Source: Synergistales bacterium
Lineage (GTDB): Bacteria; Synergistota; Synergistia; Synergistales; Aminobacteriaceae
Reading direction: 5' to 3'
DNA length: 12,226 nt
Assembly: GCA_025997955.1 (NCBI GenBank)
Contig: BNVH01000089.1
Span: 1 to 12,226 of the forward strand
Shown piece by piece: positions 5,472-12,226 of the stretch. The notes under the pieces are model-generated. The model did no database searches, was not told where the DNA came from, and saw only the letters and a list, made by a program, of their open reading frames with translations. The translations under genes and the position numbers were made by a program. The first letter of the stretch is position 1; each line of letters opens with the position of its first letter.

Positions 5472-6650
5472 TCAGATTATGCCGATTTTTTTACCAACCG
5501 AGACAAAAATCTCGATGCCCTTATCCAAGTCCTCCTTGGAGTGAGCGGCGCTGACCATCGCGCGGACGCGAGCCGTGCCCTTAGGGACGGTCGGGAAGAC
5601 TATCGCCGTGGCGAAAACTCCCTCTTCAAAAAGACGCGCGCTGAAATCTTTGGCCGCCGCCTCGTCTCCGATAATTACGGGTGTGATGGGGGTCTCGCTG
5701 TGCCCCGTGTCAAAGCCGCGCTTTTTCATCTCGGCTTTCAGGTAGTCGCCGTTGCTCCAGAGCTTTTTGACAAGCTCGTCGCTTTCTTCCATAATCTCAA
5801 CCGCCGCCATGTTCGCCGCGACGTCAGGAACTGTGAGCGCGCTACTGAACAGATTGGGGCGCGCTTTTTGGCGCAGGTAGTCGACTAGCGTGGCGCTGCC
5901 GGCGACTATGCCGCCCATGACGCCGAACGCCTTGGACATAGTGCCTATCTCGACGTCGACCCTACCGTGCAGGTGAAAATGATCGACTATGCCGCGTCCG
6001 CCCTTGCCCAAGACGCCCTCGCCGTGAGCGTCGTCCACCGCGACCATAGCGCCGAACTCCTCGGCTATCTCAACGATTTCGGGCAGCTTGGCTATGTCTC
6101 CGTCCATGGAGAACACGCCGTCGGTGATGATGAGCTTCTTGCCTGATGTGGGATTGTCTTTGAGCTTTGCGCGTAGGCTCGCCATATCGGAGTGCTCGTA
6201 GCGAATGGTCTTGGCCCGGGAAAGGCGGCAAGCGTCGATGATGGAGGCGTGGTTCAGTGAGTCGCTGAAGATGAGGTCGCCCTCACCCGTGAGGGTGGGC
6301 ATGACGGTGAGGTTGCCGCAAAAGCCCGACTGCACTACGATAGCGGCCTCCGCGCCCTTGAAAGCGGCTAACTTCTTTTCGAGTTCGAGGTGAATGTCCA
6401 TAGTCCCCGCGATGGTGCGCACCGCGCCCGGGCCTACTCCGTACTTGTCGATCATATCCTTGGTCTTTTTGCAGACGCGCGGATCGTTTGCAAGGCCAAG
6501 GTAGTTGTTGGAGCAGAGGTTCAGGTATTGTTTCCCTCCGATCCTCACCCAAGCGCCCTGCGGGCTTTCGATTGTGCGGATATTGCCGTAAAGCCCTGCC
6601 TTCTTCATCTGTTCCAGTTCTTCGTTCATGAACGTCATCGGAACGGTCAT
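5472..6650 (-). CDS. kbl: glycine C-acetyltransferase (2-amino-3-ketobutyrate CoA ligase)
   Basis: This 392-residue PLP enzyme of the alpha-oxoamine synthase family cleaves 2-amino-3-ketobutyrate with CoA to glycine and acetyl-CoA. Visible are the N-terminal YLNLCSNNYLGLA, the DDAHGEG cofactor-binding stretch (206-212) with Asp207 and His209, and the Schiff-base lysine Lys240 in GTMSKAFG. The family also includes BioF and HemA, which sequence alone separates poorly. The next gene, a threonine dehydrogenase, decides for Kbl. The chosen ATG at 6650 has AGGAGG eight bases upstream; the frame extends to 6695, but without a ribosome site. It is the first gene of the operon. No convincing promoter hexamers were found in front of it. 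Confidence 0.87.
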   Translation of the reverse strand: MTVPMTFMNEELEQMKKAGLYGNIRTIESPQGAWVRIGGKQYLNLCSNNYLGLANDPRVCKKTKDMIDKYGVGPGAVRTIAGTMDIHLELEKKLAAFKGAEAAIVVQSGFCGNLTVMPTLTGEGDLIFSDSLNHASIIDACRLSRAKTIRYEHSDMASLRAKLKDNPTSGKKLIITDGVFSMDGDIAKLPEIVEIAEEFGAMVAVDDAHGEGVLGKGGRGIVDHFHLHGRVDVEIGTMSKAFGVMGGIVAGSATLVDYLRQKARPNLFSSALTVPDVAANMAAVEIMEESDELVKKLWSNGDYLKAEMKKRGFDTGHSETPITPVIIGDEAAAKDFSARLFEEGVFATAIVFPTVPKGTARVRAMVSAAHSKEDLDKGIEIFVSVGKKIGII

Positions 6651-6974
6651 GATACATCCCTCCTGTCGCAAATATATGATATAGATAATTGCCAAAAATC
6701 ACGCAACACTATTCACACTATATAAAGTCTGACACAGAGAGTTTCAGAAGTCCAGTGTAATATTCGGTAAAATATAGTAAGTATGCTGCGCAACTTCTAA
6801 ACGCGCATGCCTATGATGGTCCCAACAATTTAGACCACTCGTTAAGCAATACCGACAGACCGGTCAGCTGAAAGTAGAGGCAGACGTCTTTTATAGTATC
6901 CATTTCGAGCTTGTCCGTCAACAGTCTGAGCGTAAATGAGTAAGATAACGTATATTATTTTCATAGATATTTTC
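6651..6974. other. intergenic region between divergent kbl and clpB, no confident gene
   Basis: This AT-richer stretch separates the divergent genes. The minus strand has a 30-codon open frame from ATG 6903 to stop 6811 (MDTIKDVCLYFQLTGLSVLL and on). It reads like protein but lacks a ribosome site and any family I know. It could be a gene scrap. An 8-bp palindrome GACCGGTC lies at 6858-6865. A weak kbl promoter is possible within 6670-6720 on the minus strand. Confidence 0.3.
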
Positions 6975-7010
6975 TATAATGGTCACAGTTGGTCAAATGT
7001 GGTATAAAAT
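6975..7010 (+). promoter_or_regulatory. clpB promoter region with CtsR-like heptad operator
   Basis: A perfect -10 hexamer TATAAT lies at 6975-6980 and a second candidate, TATAAA, at 7003-7008 with TGGTCA 17 bp before it. Between them, 6981-6997 reads GGTCACAGTTGGTCAAA. The CtsR operator known from Firmicutes is two direct RGTCAAA heptads separated by NAN. Here the second heptad is exact, the first has one change, and the spacer has the right length but T for the middle A. The position over the promoter suits repression of clpB. No CIRCE or sigma-32 element was found. Confidence 0.55.
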
Positions 7011-7037
7011 CATTATGACCGTTAAGGGGGAATTTTT

Positions 7038-9650
7038 ATGGATTTCAATAAACTAACTCGCAAAAGCCAAGAGGCTATATCCGAGGCGCAAAATATCGCG
7101 GTGTCGTATAAAAATCAAGAAGTAGACGTGGAACATCTCTTGAGCGCGCTTCTCAGAGACGGAGGCGGACTTGTCCCGCGCCTCCTGCAAAAAATGGAGA
7201 TAGACCCGAACACTCTGCTTCAGCTTGTGACGGACGAAATTTCGCGTAAGCCGAAAGTGACAGGCCCCGGTTTTGAGGCCGGGAAAGTCTACGTGACTCA
7301 GAGGCTCTCGGCGCTTTTGGTCAAGGCCGAAGAAAGGGCGAAGGGATTGCGCGACGAGTACGTCTCGGTTGAGCATCTCTTTTTGACTATGCTTGACGAG
7401 GGAACCGGGACGAACCTCGGCAAGATCTTGAATAGGCTCGGCATTACGAGCGAGCGCTTCCTGAAAGCCCTGACGGAGGTGCGCGGCTCGCAGCGCGTGG
7501 AGAGCGCCGACCCGGAGGCGTCATACGAGGCCCTCGAAAAATACGGGCGCGACCTCGTGGCGGCGGCGCGGGAGAATAAGCTCGACCCAGTTATAGGGCG
7601 CGACGAGGAAGTGCGGCGCGTCATACGCATACTTAGCCGCAAGACCAAAAACAACCCCGTCCTGATAGGCGACCCCGGCGTCGGCAAGACAGCCATCGTG
7701 GAGGGCTTGGCTCAGCGCATCGTTCGCGGCGACGTTCCGGAGGGGCTGAAAGATAGGGCGGTCTTCGCGCTTGATATGGGCTCTCTGATAGCCGGCGCGA
7801 AGTTCAGGGGCGAGTTCGAGGAACGTCTGAAGGCCGTGCTGAACGAAATAAAACAAAGCGACGGGCGCATCATCCTCTTTATCGACGAGCTTCACACCAT
7901 AGTGGGCGCGGGCGCGGCTGAGGGCGCCGTAGACGCGGGTAACATGCTAAAGCCCATGCTTGCCCGCGGCGAGCTTCACTGCATCGGAGCCACCACCGTG
8001 AACGAGTACAGAAAGTATATCGAAAAAGACGCGGCGTTAGCACGGCGTTTTCAGCCGGTGAACGTGGCTCAGCCCAACGTCGAGGACACCATATCCATCC
8101 TCAGAGGCATACGCGAGAAGCTGCAGCTTCACCACGGCGTGCGTATCAGGGACAACGCGCTCGTCGCCGCAGCGACTCTCTCCAACCGCTATATAACGGA
8201 CCGCTTCCTCCCCGACAAGGCCATCGACTTGGTGGACGAGGCCTGCGCCATGATCCGCACCGAGATAGACTCGCTTCCCGCCGCGCTCGACGCCGCGACG
8301 AGGCGCGTGATGCAGCTCGAAATAGAGGAAAAGGCATTGTCTCGCGAGCAGGACAACAAGGCGTCTCAGGAGCGTCTCAAGCTGCTCCAAAAAGAGCTTC
8401 AGGAGGCGCGAGAGGAGGGGGACTCCCTGAGAGCTCAATATGACGCCGAAAAGAACGCCATAACCGGCATACGCGGTCTTCGCAAGAAGATAGACGAAGT
8501 GAAAGCCGAGATAGCCAAGGCCGAGCACGAGTACGACCTCAACCGCGTGGCCGAGCTGCGCTACGGGACTCTGCGGAAGTTAGAGGAAGAACTGATGACA
8601 AAAGAGGAGTTCGACAAGGCGCGGCACGAGGACTCCGGCAGCGACGCTCTTTTGCGTGAGGAAGTTACCGAAAACGAGATAGCGGATATAGTCAGCCGCT
8701 GGACTGGCGTGCCGGTGACGCGCCTCGTGGAGGGAGAGCGCGAAAAACTCCTTAGACTCGACGAACTGCTGCATAGGCGCGTCGTGGGGCAGGACGAGGC
8801 CGTGCGGCTTGTCGCGGACGCCGTGCTTCGCGCGCGCAGCGGCATAAAAGACCCGAGGCGCCCCATAGGCTCTTTTATATTCTTGGGCCCCACTGGCGTG
8901 GGCAAGACTGAGTTGGCCAAGACCTTGGCCGAGGCCCTCTTCGACAGCGAGGAAAACCTTATCAGGATAGATATGTCCGAGTATATGGAAAAGTTCGCGG
9001 TCTCCCGCCTTGTGGGAGCGCCTCCCGGCTACGTCGGGTACGAGGAGGGCGGACAGCTCACCGAGGCCGTGCGAAGACGCCCCTACTCGGTCATTCTCTT
9101 TGACGAGATAGAGAAGGCGCACTCCGACGTATTCAACATCCTGCTTCAGATATTGGACGACGGACGCGTCACGGACTCTCAGGGGCACGTCGTGGACTTC
9201 AAGAACACCGTCGTCATCATGACGAGCAACATCGGGGCGAATATCCTTCTTGACGGCATTTCGTCGGAGGGTGAAATTGACGCCTCGGCCAGAGAAGAGG
9301 TTTTATCGGCTCTTCGTTCGTCGTTTAGGCCGGAGTTTTTGAACCGCGTGGACGATATAGTGCTGTTCAAGCCGCTCCGCAAAGAGGAGATAAGGAGCAT
9401 AGTCAGGCTTCTTTTGAACGGGCTTTCGGCTCGCCTCGCGGACAGGCTTGTTCTGACCTTCAGCGACGAAGCGGTAGATTTTATCGCGGACGCCGGCTAC
9501 GACCCAATCTACGGCGCGCGCCCCTTAAAGCGTTCTATTGTGCGAGGCGTGGAGACGCCCTTGGCGCGAAAACTCATAGCCGCTTCGATAGCGGACGGCG
9601 CAAACGTCAATGTAGACGTGAAAGACGGCGGACTGACGTTCGAGATCTAA
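7038..9650 (+). CDS. clpB: ClpB protein disaggregase (Hsp100 AAA+ chaperone)
   Basis: This 870-residue, full-length ClpB works with DnaK to pull apart stress-aggregated proteins as an ATP-driven hexameric threading ring in the cytoplasm. In order: double Clp-N substrate domain (about 1-145); AAA-1 with Walker A GDPGVGKT (211-218), Walker B IILFIDELHT (278-287) and the Arg pair 336-337; a long coiled-coil middle domain (about 410-525), which marks ClpB rather than ClpA or ClpX; AAA-2 with GPTGVGKT (617-624) and Walker B VILFDEIE (685-692); and the sensor-2 GARPLKR (826-832). The start follows AAGGGGGA at the proper distance. It appears to be transcribed alone. Its stop overlaps the stop of the convergent regulator by two bases. 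Confidence 0.97.
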   Translation: MDFNKLTRKSQEAISEAQNIAVSYKNQEVDVEHLLSALLRDGGGLVPRLLQKMEIDPNTLLQLVTDEISRKPKVTGPGFEAGKVYVTQRLSALLVKAEERAKGLRDEYVSVEHLFLTMLDEGTGTNLGKILNRLGITSERFLKALTEVRGSQRVESADPEASYEALEKYGRDLVAAARENKLDPVIGRDEEVRRVIRILSRKTKNNPVLIGDPGVGKTAIVEGLAQRIVRGDVPEGLKDRAVFALDMGSLIAGAKFRGEFEERLKAVLNEIKQSDGRIILFIDELHTIVGAGAAEGAVDAGNMLKPMLARGELHCIGATTVNEYRKYIEKDAALARRFQPVNVAQPNVEDTISILRGIREKLQLHHGVRIRDNALVAAATLSNRYITDRFLPDKAIDLVDEACAMIRTEIDSLPAALDAATRRVMQLEIEEKALSREQDNKASQERLKLLQKELQEAREEGDSLRAQYDAEKNAITGIRGLRKKIDEVKAEIAKAEHEYDLNRVAELRYGTLRKLEEELMTKEEFDKARHEDSGSDALLREEVTENEIADIVSRWTGVPVTRLVEGEREKLLRLDELLHRRVVGQDEAVRLVADAVLRARSGIKDPRRPIGSFIFLGPTGVGKTELAKTLAEALFDSEENLIRIDMSEYMEKFAVSRLVGAPPGYVGYEEGGQLTEAVRRRPYSVILFDEIEKAHSDVFNILLQILDDGRVTDSQGHVVDFKNTVVIMTSNIGANILLDGISSEGEIDASAREEVLSALRSSFRPEFLNRVDDIVLFKPLRKEEIRSIVRLLLNGLSARLADRLVLTFSDEAVDFIADAGYDPIYGARPLKRSIVRGVETPLARKLIAASIADGANVNVDVKDGGLTFEI

Positions 9651-10321
9651 AACGCGCAATTTTTAAGCAGCTCAAAATGGTTTTTCCTGTAGTCGATCAC
9701 GCCGTCGCGTTTGAGTTTACTCATCTCCGCCGATAGCGCGCTTCGTTCTACAGATAGGTAATCCGCAAGTTCTTGCCTGTTGTAGGGAATATCAAAAACT
9801 CCGCTGCTCTCCTGCCTTGCTTTGTCCGTAAGGTAGGAGAGCAGCCTTTCTTTTGTAGTTCGCTTTGTGATATGCTTCATCTTAGCCGACATCTCGACGT
9901 TTTTCCGCGCCAAGATGCTTATCATGTTGCGAATCAGCCTTGAATGGAACGAACAGCTCGAAGAACAGCTTGTCACGACTCTCCCGTAGTCGATAAAGAG
10001 AATCTCGCTTTCTTCTTTGGCTATGACGCTGACCGGGACGCGGCCAATTCCGCTGCAAACGACGGCTTCAGCAAACATGCCAGGGGGCGTTATGTCAGTA
10101 ACGATAAAAATGTTTCCATATACGTCGTCTTTTACGATGTGAACTCTGCCTCTGACCGTTACGCAGATTTCGGTGACGGTATCGCCCTCAAAATATATCG
10201 TCTCGCCCTTAGCGTAAGACCGAAGCGAAGCGCCCAAGCAACTCAGCATAGCGCCCAAATTGTCGCGCTCAATTCCGGCAAACAAAGGAGAGAGGCTCAG
10301 CAGCGGAAAATATTTTTCCAT
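9647..10321 (-). CDS. Crp/Fnr-family transcriptional regulator
   Basis: This 224-residue regulator has an N-terminal cyclic-nucleotide-binding-type beta roll (about 10-115, with the glycine-containing YAKGETIYFEGD and RGRVHIV turns), a dimer helix (about 125-150) and a C-terminal helix-turn-helix (about 181-204, NRQELADYLSVERSALSAE). CSSSC (119-123) just before the dimer helix recalls a common clostridial subgroup. There is no Fnr-type N-terminal Cys cluster, so an iron-sulfur oxygen sensor is unlikely. The subgroup I recall reads RSALSRE in the recognition helix; here it is RSALSAE. The start follows AGGAG at good spacing. It diverges from hcp across a 97-bp gap holding a likely binding site, so it probably controls hcp and itself. 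Confidence 0.88.
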   Translation of the reverse strand: MEKYFPLLSLSPLFAGIERDNLGAMLSCLGASLRSYAKGETIYFEGDTVTEICVTVRGRVHIVKDDVYGNIFIVTDITPPGMFAEAVVCSGIGRVPVSVIAKEESEILFIDYGRVVTSCSSSCSFHSRLIRNMISILARKNVEMSAKMKHITKRTTKERLLSYLTDKARQESSGVFDIPYNRQELADYLSVERSALSAEMSKLKRDGVIDYRKNHFELLKNCAF

Positions 10322-10334
10322 AAACTCTCCTTTC

Positions 10335-10376
10335 GTTGGTAATCCAACCGATTTGTTGTTTATATTTTACTATAAT
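10335..10376 (+). promoter_or_regulatory. hcp promoter with Crp/Fnr-type site at -41.5
   Basis: A perfect -10 TATAAT is at 10371-10376 with no recognisable -35 at 17 bp. The dyad GTTGG-TAAT-CCAAC (10335-10348), which has the 5-4-5 layout of Fnr-type half-sites, is centred between 10341 and 10342. With the start site placed at 10383, that centre is exactly -41.5, the class II activator position. Read the other way, the site sits between a TATAAA (10364-10359) and the regulator's own ribosome site, where binding would repress it. Confidence 0.6.
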
Positions 10377-10418
10377 CAAGGCCAAGAAACTCAAAGAAAA
10401 CGTAGGAGGGGATATGTC

Positions 10419-11957
10419 ATGTTCTGTTTCCAATGCGAACAAACGGCTGCTTGCAAAGCCTGCACAGGTAAAGCCGGCGTTTGCGGCAAGACGTCCGACA
10501 ACGCCAATCTGCAAGACGAGCTGACAGGCGCGCTCGTCGCGCTCGCTATCGCAAAGCCGGCGCGCAACGCCGCTCTTGACCGCAAGATTATAGAGGGCCT
10601 GTTTACGACACTTACAAATGTAAATTTCAGCAATGACGACGTCAACAAAAAAACCGAAGCTATCCGCGCCGAAATCAAGGGAAGCACGGCAGCGTATGAC
10701 ATGAATAATCTTTGGAACGCCCCAGACGACATACGTTCACTGAAGTCGCTCGTCCTATTCGGCATTCGCGGCATGGCGGCTTACGCGTATCATTCGCTTG
10801 TTTTGGGCTACGCGGACGAGGAAGTGAACGGTTTTTTCTACAAAGCGCTATCGGCAATCGGCGATAGTATTCTCGGACAGGATGAACTTCTACCCCTTGT
10901 GATAGAGACGGGCAAAGTGAATTGCAGATGTTTGGAGCTGCTTGACGAGGCAAATACCGAAACCTATGGCTCGCCCGCGCCGACTGAGGTGACGCAGACC
11001 ATCGAAGCCGGCCCTTTCATCGTGGTAAGCGGTCACGACCTGCTCGATCTTCAACTTCTATTAGGGCAGACAGAGGGCGAGGGCGTAAATATCTATACGC
11101 ACGGCGAAATGCTCCCCGCCCACGCCTATCCTGAGCTAAAGAAATACTCGCACCTCAAAGGGAACTTCGGCACGGCTTGGCAAAATCAGCAAAAGGAATT
11201 CGAGCGGGTTCCGGCGGCGTTTCTTTTTACGACAAACTGCCTCATGCCGCCAAAAAAAAGCTACATAGACAGAGTTTTCACCACGGCGGTGGTCGGGTAT
11301 CCAGGTCTCGTCCATATCGGAGAGGATAAGGACTTCACTCCTGTTATCAAAAAAGCTCTCGAACTAGGCGGGTATTCCAAACCGCATACGATACTTGGTA
11401 TCAACGGCGGCGACAAAGTCACGACCGGCTTTGGGCACAAAGCGGTGCTGTCCATCGCGGACAAGGTCATCGGCGCGGTGAAGTCAGGCGCTATAAACCA
11501 CTTCTTCCTTGTAGGAGGCTGCGACGGAGCGAAGGCCAGACGTAATTACTTCAACGACTTCGTAAAACAAACCCCGGCGGACTCGGTAATCCTGACGCTC
11601 GCCTGCGGAAAATACCGTTTCAACGACCTCGACCTCGGCGATATAGGAGGAGTGCCGCGCATACTTGATATGGGACAGTGCAACGACTCCTACTCGGCTA
11701 TCAAAGTGGCGCTCGCTCTCTCGGAGGCGTTCAACTGCGGCGTAAACGACCTGCCGCTGACGCTTATCCTTTCGTGGTACGAGCAAAAAGCGGTGAGTAT
11801 CCTACTGACGCTCCTGCACCTCGGCATCAAGAATATCCGCCTCGGCCCCACGCTGCCGGCGTTCGTTTCGCCCAATATCCTAAATTTCCTCGTAGAGAAC
11901 TTCGGCGTAACCCCAACCACCACGGCAAGCGGGGACATCAAGAAAATATTAGGGTAG
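10419..11957 (+). CDS. hcp: hybrid cluster protein, hydroxylamine/NO reductase
   Basis: This 512-residue cytoplasmic metalloprotein belongs to the Hcp family, described as hydroxylamine reductase and more recently as high-affinity NO reductase in nitrosative stress. The N-terminal cluster cysteines are Cys3, Cys6, Cys15 and Cys22, with an extra Cys12. All eight hybrid-cluster ligands are present with near-exact family spacing: His206, Glu230, Cys274, Cys368, Cys396, Cys421, Glu455 and Lys457 (D. vulgaris His244 to Lys496). The protein is some 40 residues shorter than the D. vulgaris form, all of it lost before His206. The start at MFCFQC follows AGGAGG; the frame is open upstream to 10260 but overlaps the divergent regulator. 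No Hcr reductase gene is in view. Confidence 0.95.
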   Translation: MFCFQCEQTAACKACTGKAGVCGKTSDNANLQDELTGALVALAIAKPARNAALDRKIIEGLFTTLTNVNFSNDDVNKKTEAIRAEIKGSTAAYDMNNLWNAPDDIRSLKSLVLFGIRGMAAYAYHSLVLGYADEEVNGFFYKALSAIGDSILGQDELLPLVIETGKVNCRCLELLDEANTETYGSPAPTEVTQTIEAGPFIVVSGHDLLDLQLLLGQTEGEGVNIYTHGEMLPAHAYPELKKYSHLKGNFGTAWQNQQKEFERVPAAFLFTTNCLMPPKKSYIDRVFTTAVVGYPGLVHIGEDKDFTPVIKKALELGGYSKPHTILGINGGDKVTTGFGHKAVLSIADKVIGAVKSGAINHFFLVGGCDGAKARRNYFNDFVKQTPADSVILTLACGKYRFNDLDLGDIGGVPRILDMGQCNDSYSAIKVALALSEAFNCGVNDLPLTLILSWYEQKAVSILLTLLHLGIKNIRLGPTLPAFVSPNILNFLVENFGVTPTTTASGDIKKILG

Positions 11958-12030
11958 CCATCACCCAAATGATGGAGCTGTTAAGGCTTATAAGCCAAAC
12001 TCGTAGTAGCCCTCACGAAGCTACTACGAG
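11958..12030. repeat. three successive inverted repeats after hcp
   Basis: Immediately after the hcp stop lie CCATCA-N6-TGATGG (11958-11975), the perfect palindrome GGCTTATAAGCC (11985-11996) and CTCGTAGTAGC-N9-GCTACTACGAG (12000-12030, 11-bp perfect stem). None is followed by a good T-run on the plus strand. On the minus strand the last is followed by TTTGG, a poor tail. They may act together as a 3' end shared by hcp and the opposing candidate RNA. Confidence 0.55.
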
Positions 12031-12077
12031 CCATCGCCGAACTGCTACGGCTTATCAAAGCGCTTTTATCCTAGCTT

Positions 12078-12153
12078 CGCTTGGGCGTAAGTCCTGGTGA
12101 GGCAGTAACCTCATAGGGCAGCCTGTTTCGCCGCCGTTTGACCTATCCCAAGC
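12078..12153 (-). ncRNA. candidate structured RNA with three-way-junction fold, family unknown
   Basis: Read on the minus strand from the inferred start at 12153, the 5' bases pair with 12078-12085 (CGCTTGGG with CCCAAGCG at 12147-12154, eight perfect pairs). Inside this stem are ATAGG/CCTAT (12113-12117 with 12142-12146), which encloses a GC-rich hairpin, and TGAGG-N6-CCTCA (12098-12113, sharing one base). No open frame of note covers it. I compared it from memory with 6S, SRP, tmRNA, RNase P and common riboswitches and found no match. The 3' end is unknown; transcription could run on to the hairpin at 12000-12030. Confidence 0.3.
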
Positions 12154-12159
12154 GGCCTT

Positions 12160-12189
12160 ATTATAGCACAGCGCTTCACGCGTCCGCAA
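12160..12189 (-). promoter_or_regulatory. minus-strand promoter at the right edge
   Basis: TATAAT (12165-12160) is exact and TTGCGG (12189-12184) lies 18 bp upstream on the minus strand, sharing only TTG with consensus. The inferred start at 12153 falls on the first paired bases of the structured element, which supports both calls. The remaining bases to 12226 hold nothing I can name. Confidence 0.4.
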
Positions 12190-12226
12190 GACATCTTTTT
12201 GAGGTTCCACGGCCGTTCCATAAAAT

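Noticed and set aside
6651..6695. Upstream start at 6695 for kbl
   Set aside because: The extra residues are hydrophobic and unlike the family, and AGGAGG points to ATG 6650.
8037..9188. Long minus-strand open frames inside clpB (163 and 202 codons)
   Set aside because: They are shadows of GC-rich clpB codons. The plus-strand protein has every Hsp100 motif, and the antisense products match nothing I know.
10260..10418. N-terminal extension of hcp
   Set aside because: It overlaps the regulator gene and its promoter. Hcp proteins begin MFCFQC, and AGGAGG precedes that ATG.
12071..12160. Known riboswitch (M-box, cobalamin, c-di-GMP, lysine) at the right edge
   Set aside because: Fragments such as GGTGAGGC or GGTCAAAC recall them, but the conserved cores and their order are absent on both strands.

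Overview
The window reads as an accessory-rich chromosomal stretch from an anaerobic, amino-acid-fermenting bacterium. A hybrid cluster protein with all metal ligands, a threonine-to-glycine operon, a sodium/proton-type amino acid symporter and a diderm-style periplasmic binding protein with a cleavable signal peptide fit this. The genes are moderately GC-rich yet use ATA for Ile often, which I associate with Synergistota; that assignment is inference. The clpB promoter carries a CtsR-like operator, which is a Firmicutes-type feature.

Layout. (1) Positions 1-2350, minus strand: an AHL-lactonase-like metallo-hydrolase behind a near-ideal sigma-70 promoter whose spacer is a 16-bp palindrome, then an RbsB-type sugar-binding protein, then the first 42 codons of its ABC ATPase. 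The ATPase breaks off inside the Walker A loop, where foreign DNA (probably an insertion sequence end) begins. (2) 2350-3278: a low-coding, scarred region with a small possible gene, the 3' end of an IS200/IS605-type tnpB with its right-end hairpin, a second copy of the element's terminal 12-mer, and a strong 11-bp hairpin. (3) 3279-6650, minus strand: the operon kbl - SDR-type threonine dehydrogenase - DAACS symporter. It would take up a neutral amino acid, probably threonine, and split it to glycine and acetyl-CoA. (4) 7038-9650, plus strand: clpB disaggregase. (5) 9647-11957: a Crp/Fnr regulator diverging from hcp. A GTTGG-N4-CCAAC dyad is centred exactly 41.5 bp before the inferred hcp start site, as expected of a class II activator target. 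(6) 11958-12226: hairpins after hcp and, on the minus strand, a TATAAT promoter feeding straight into a compact three-way-junction fold, a candidate unnamed structured RNA.

No tRNA, rRNA or CRISPR array was seen. The strongest leads are regulatory: the palindromic-spacer promoter, the CtsR-like box, the -41.5 Crp/Fnr site and the candidate RNA at the right edge. The altered substrate residues of the symporter add a metabolic lead.
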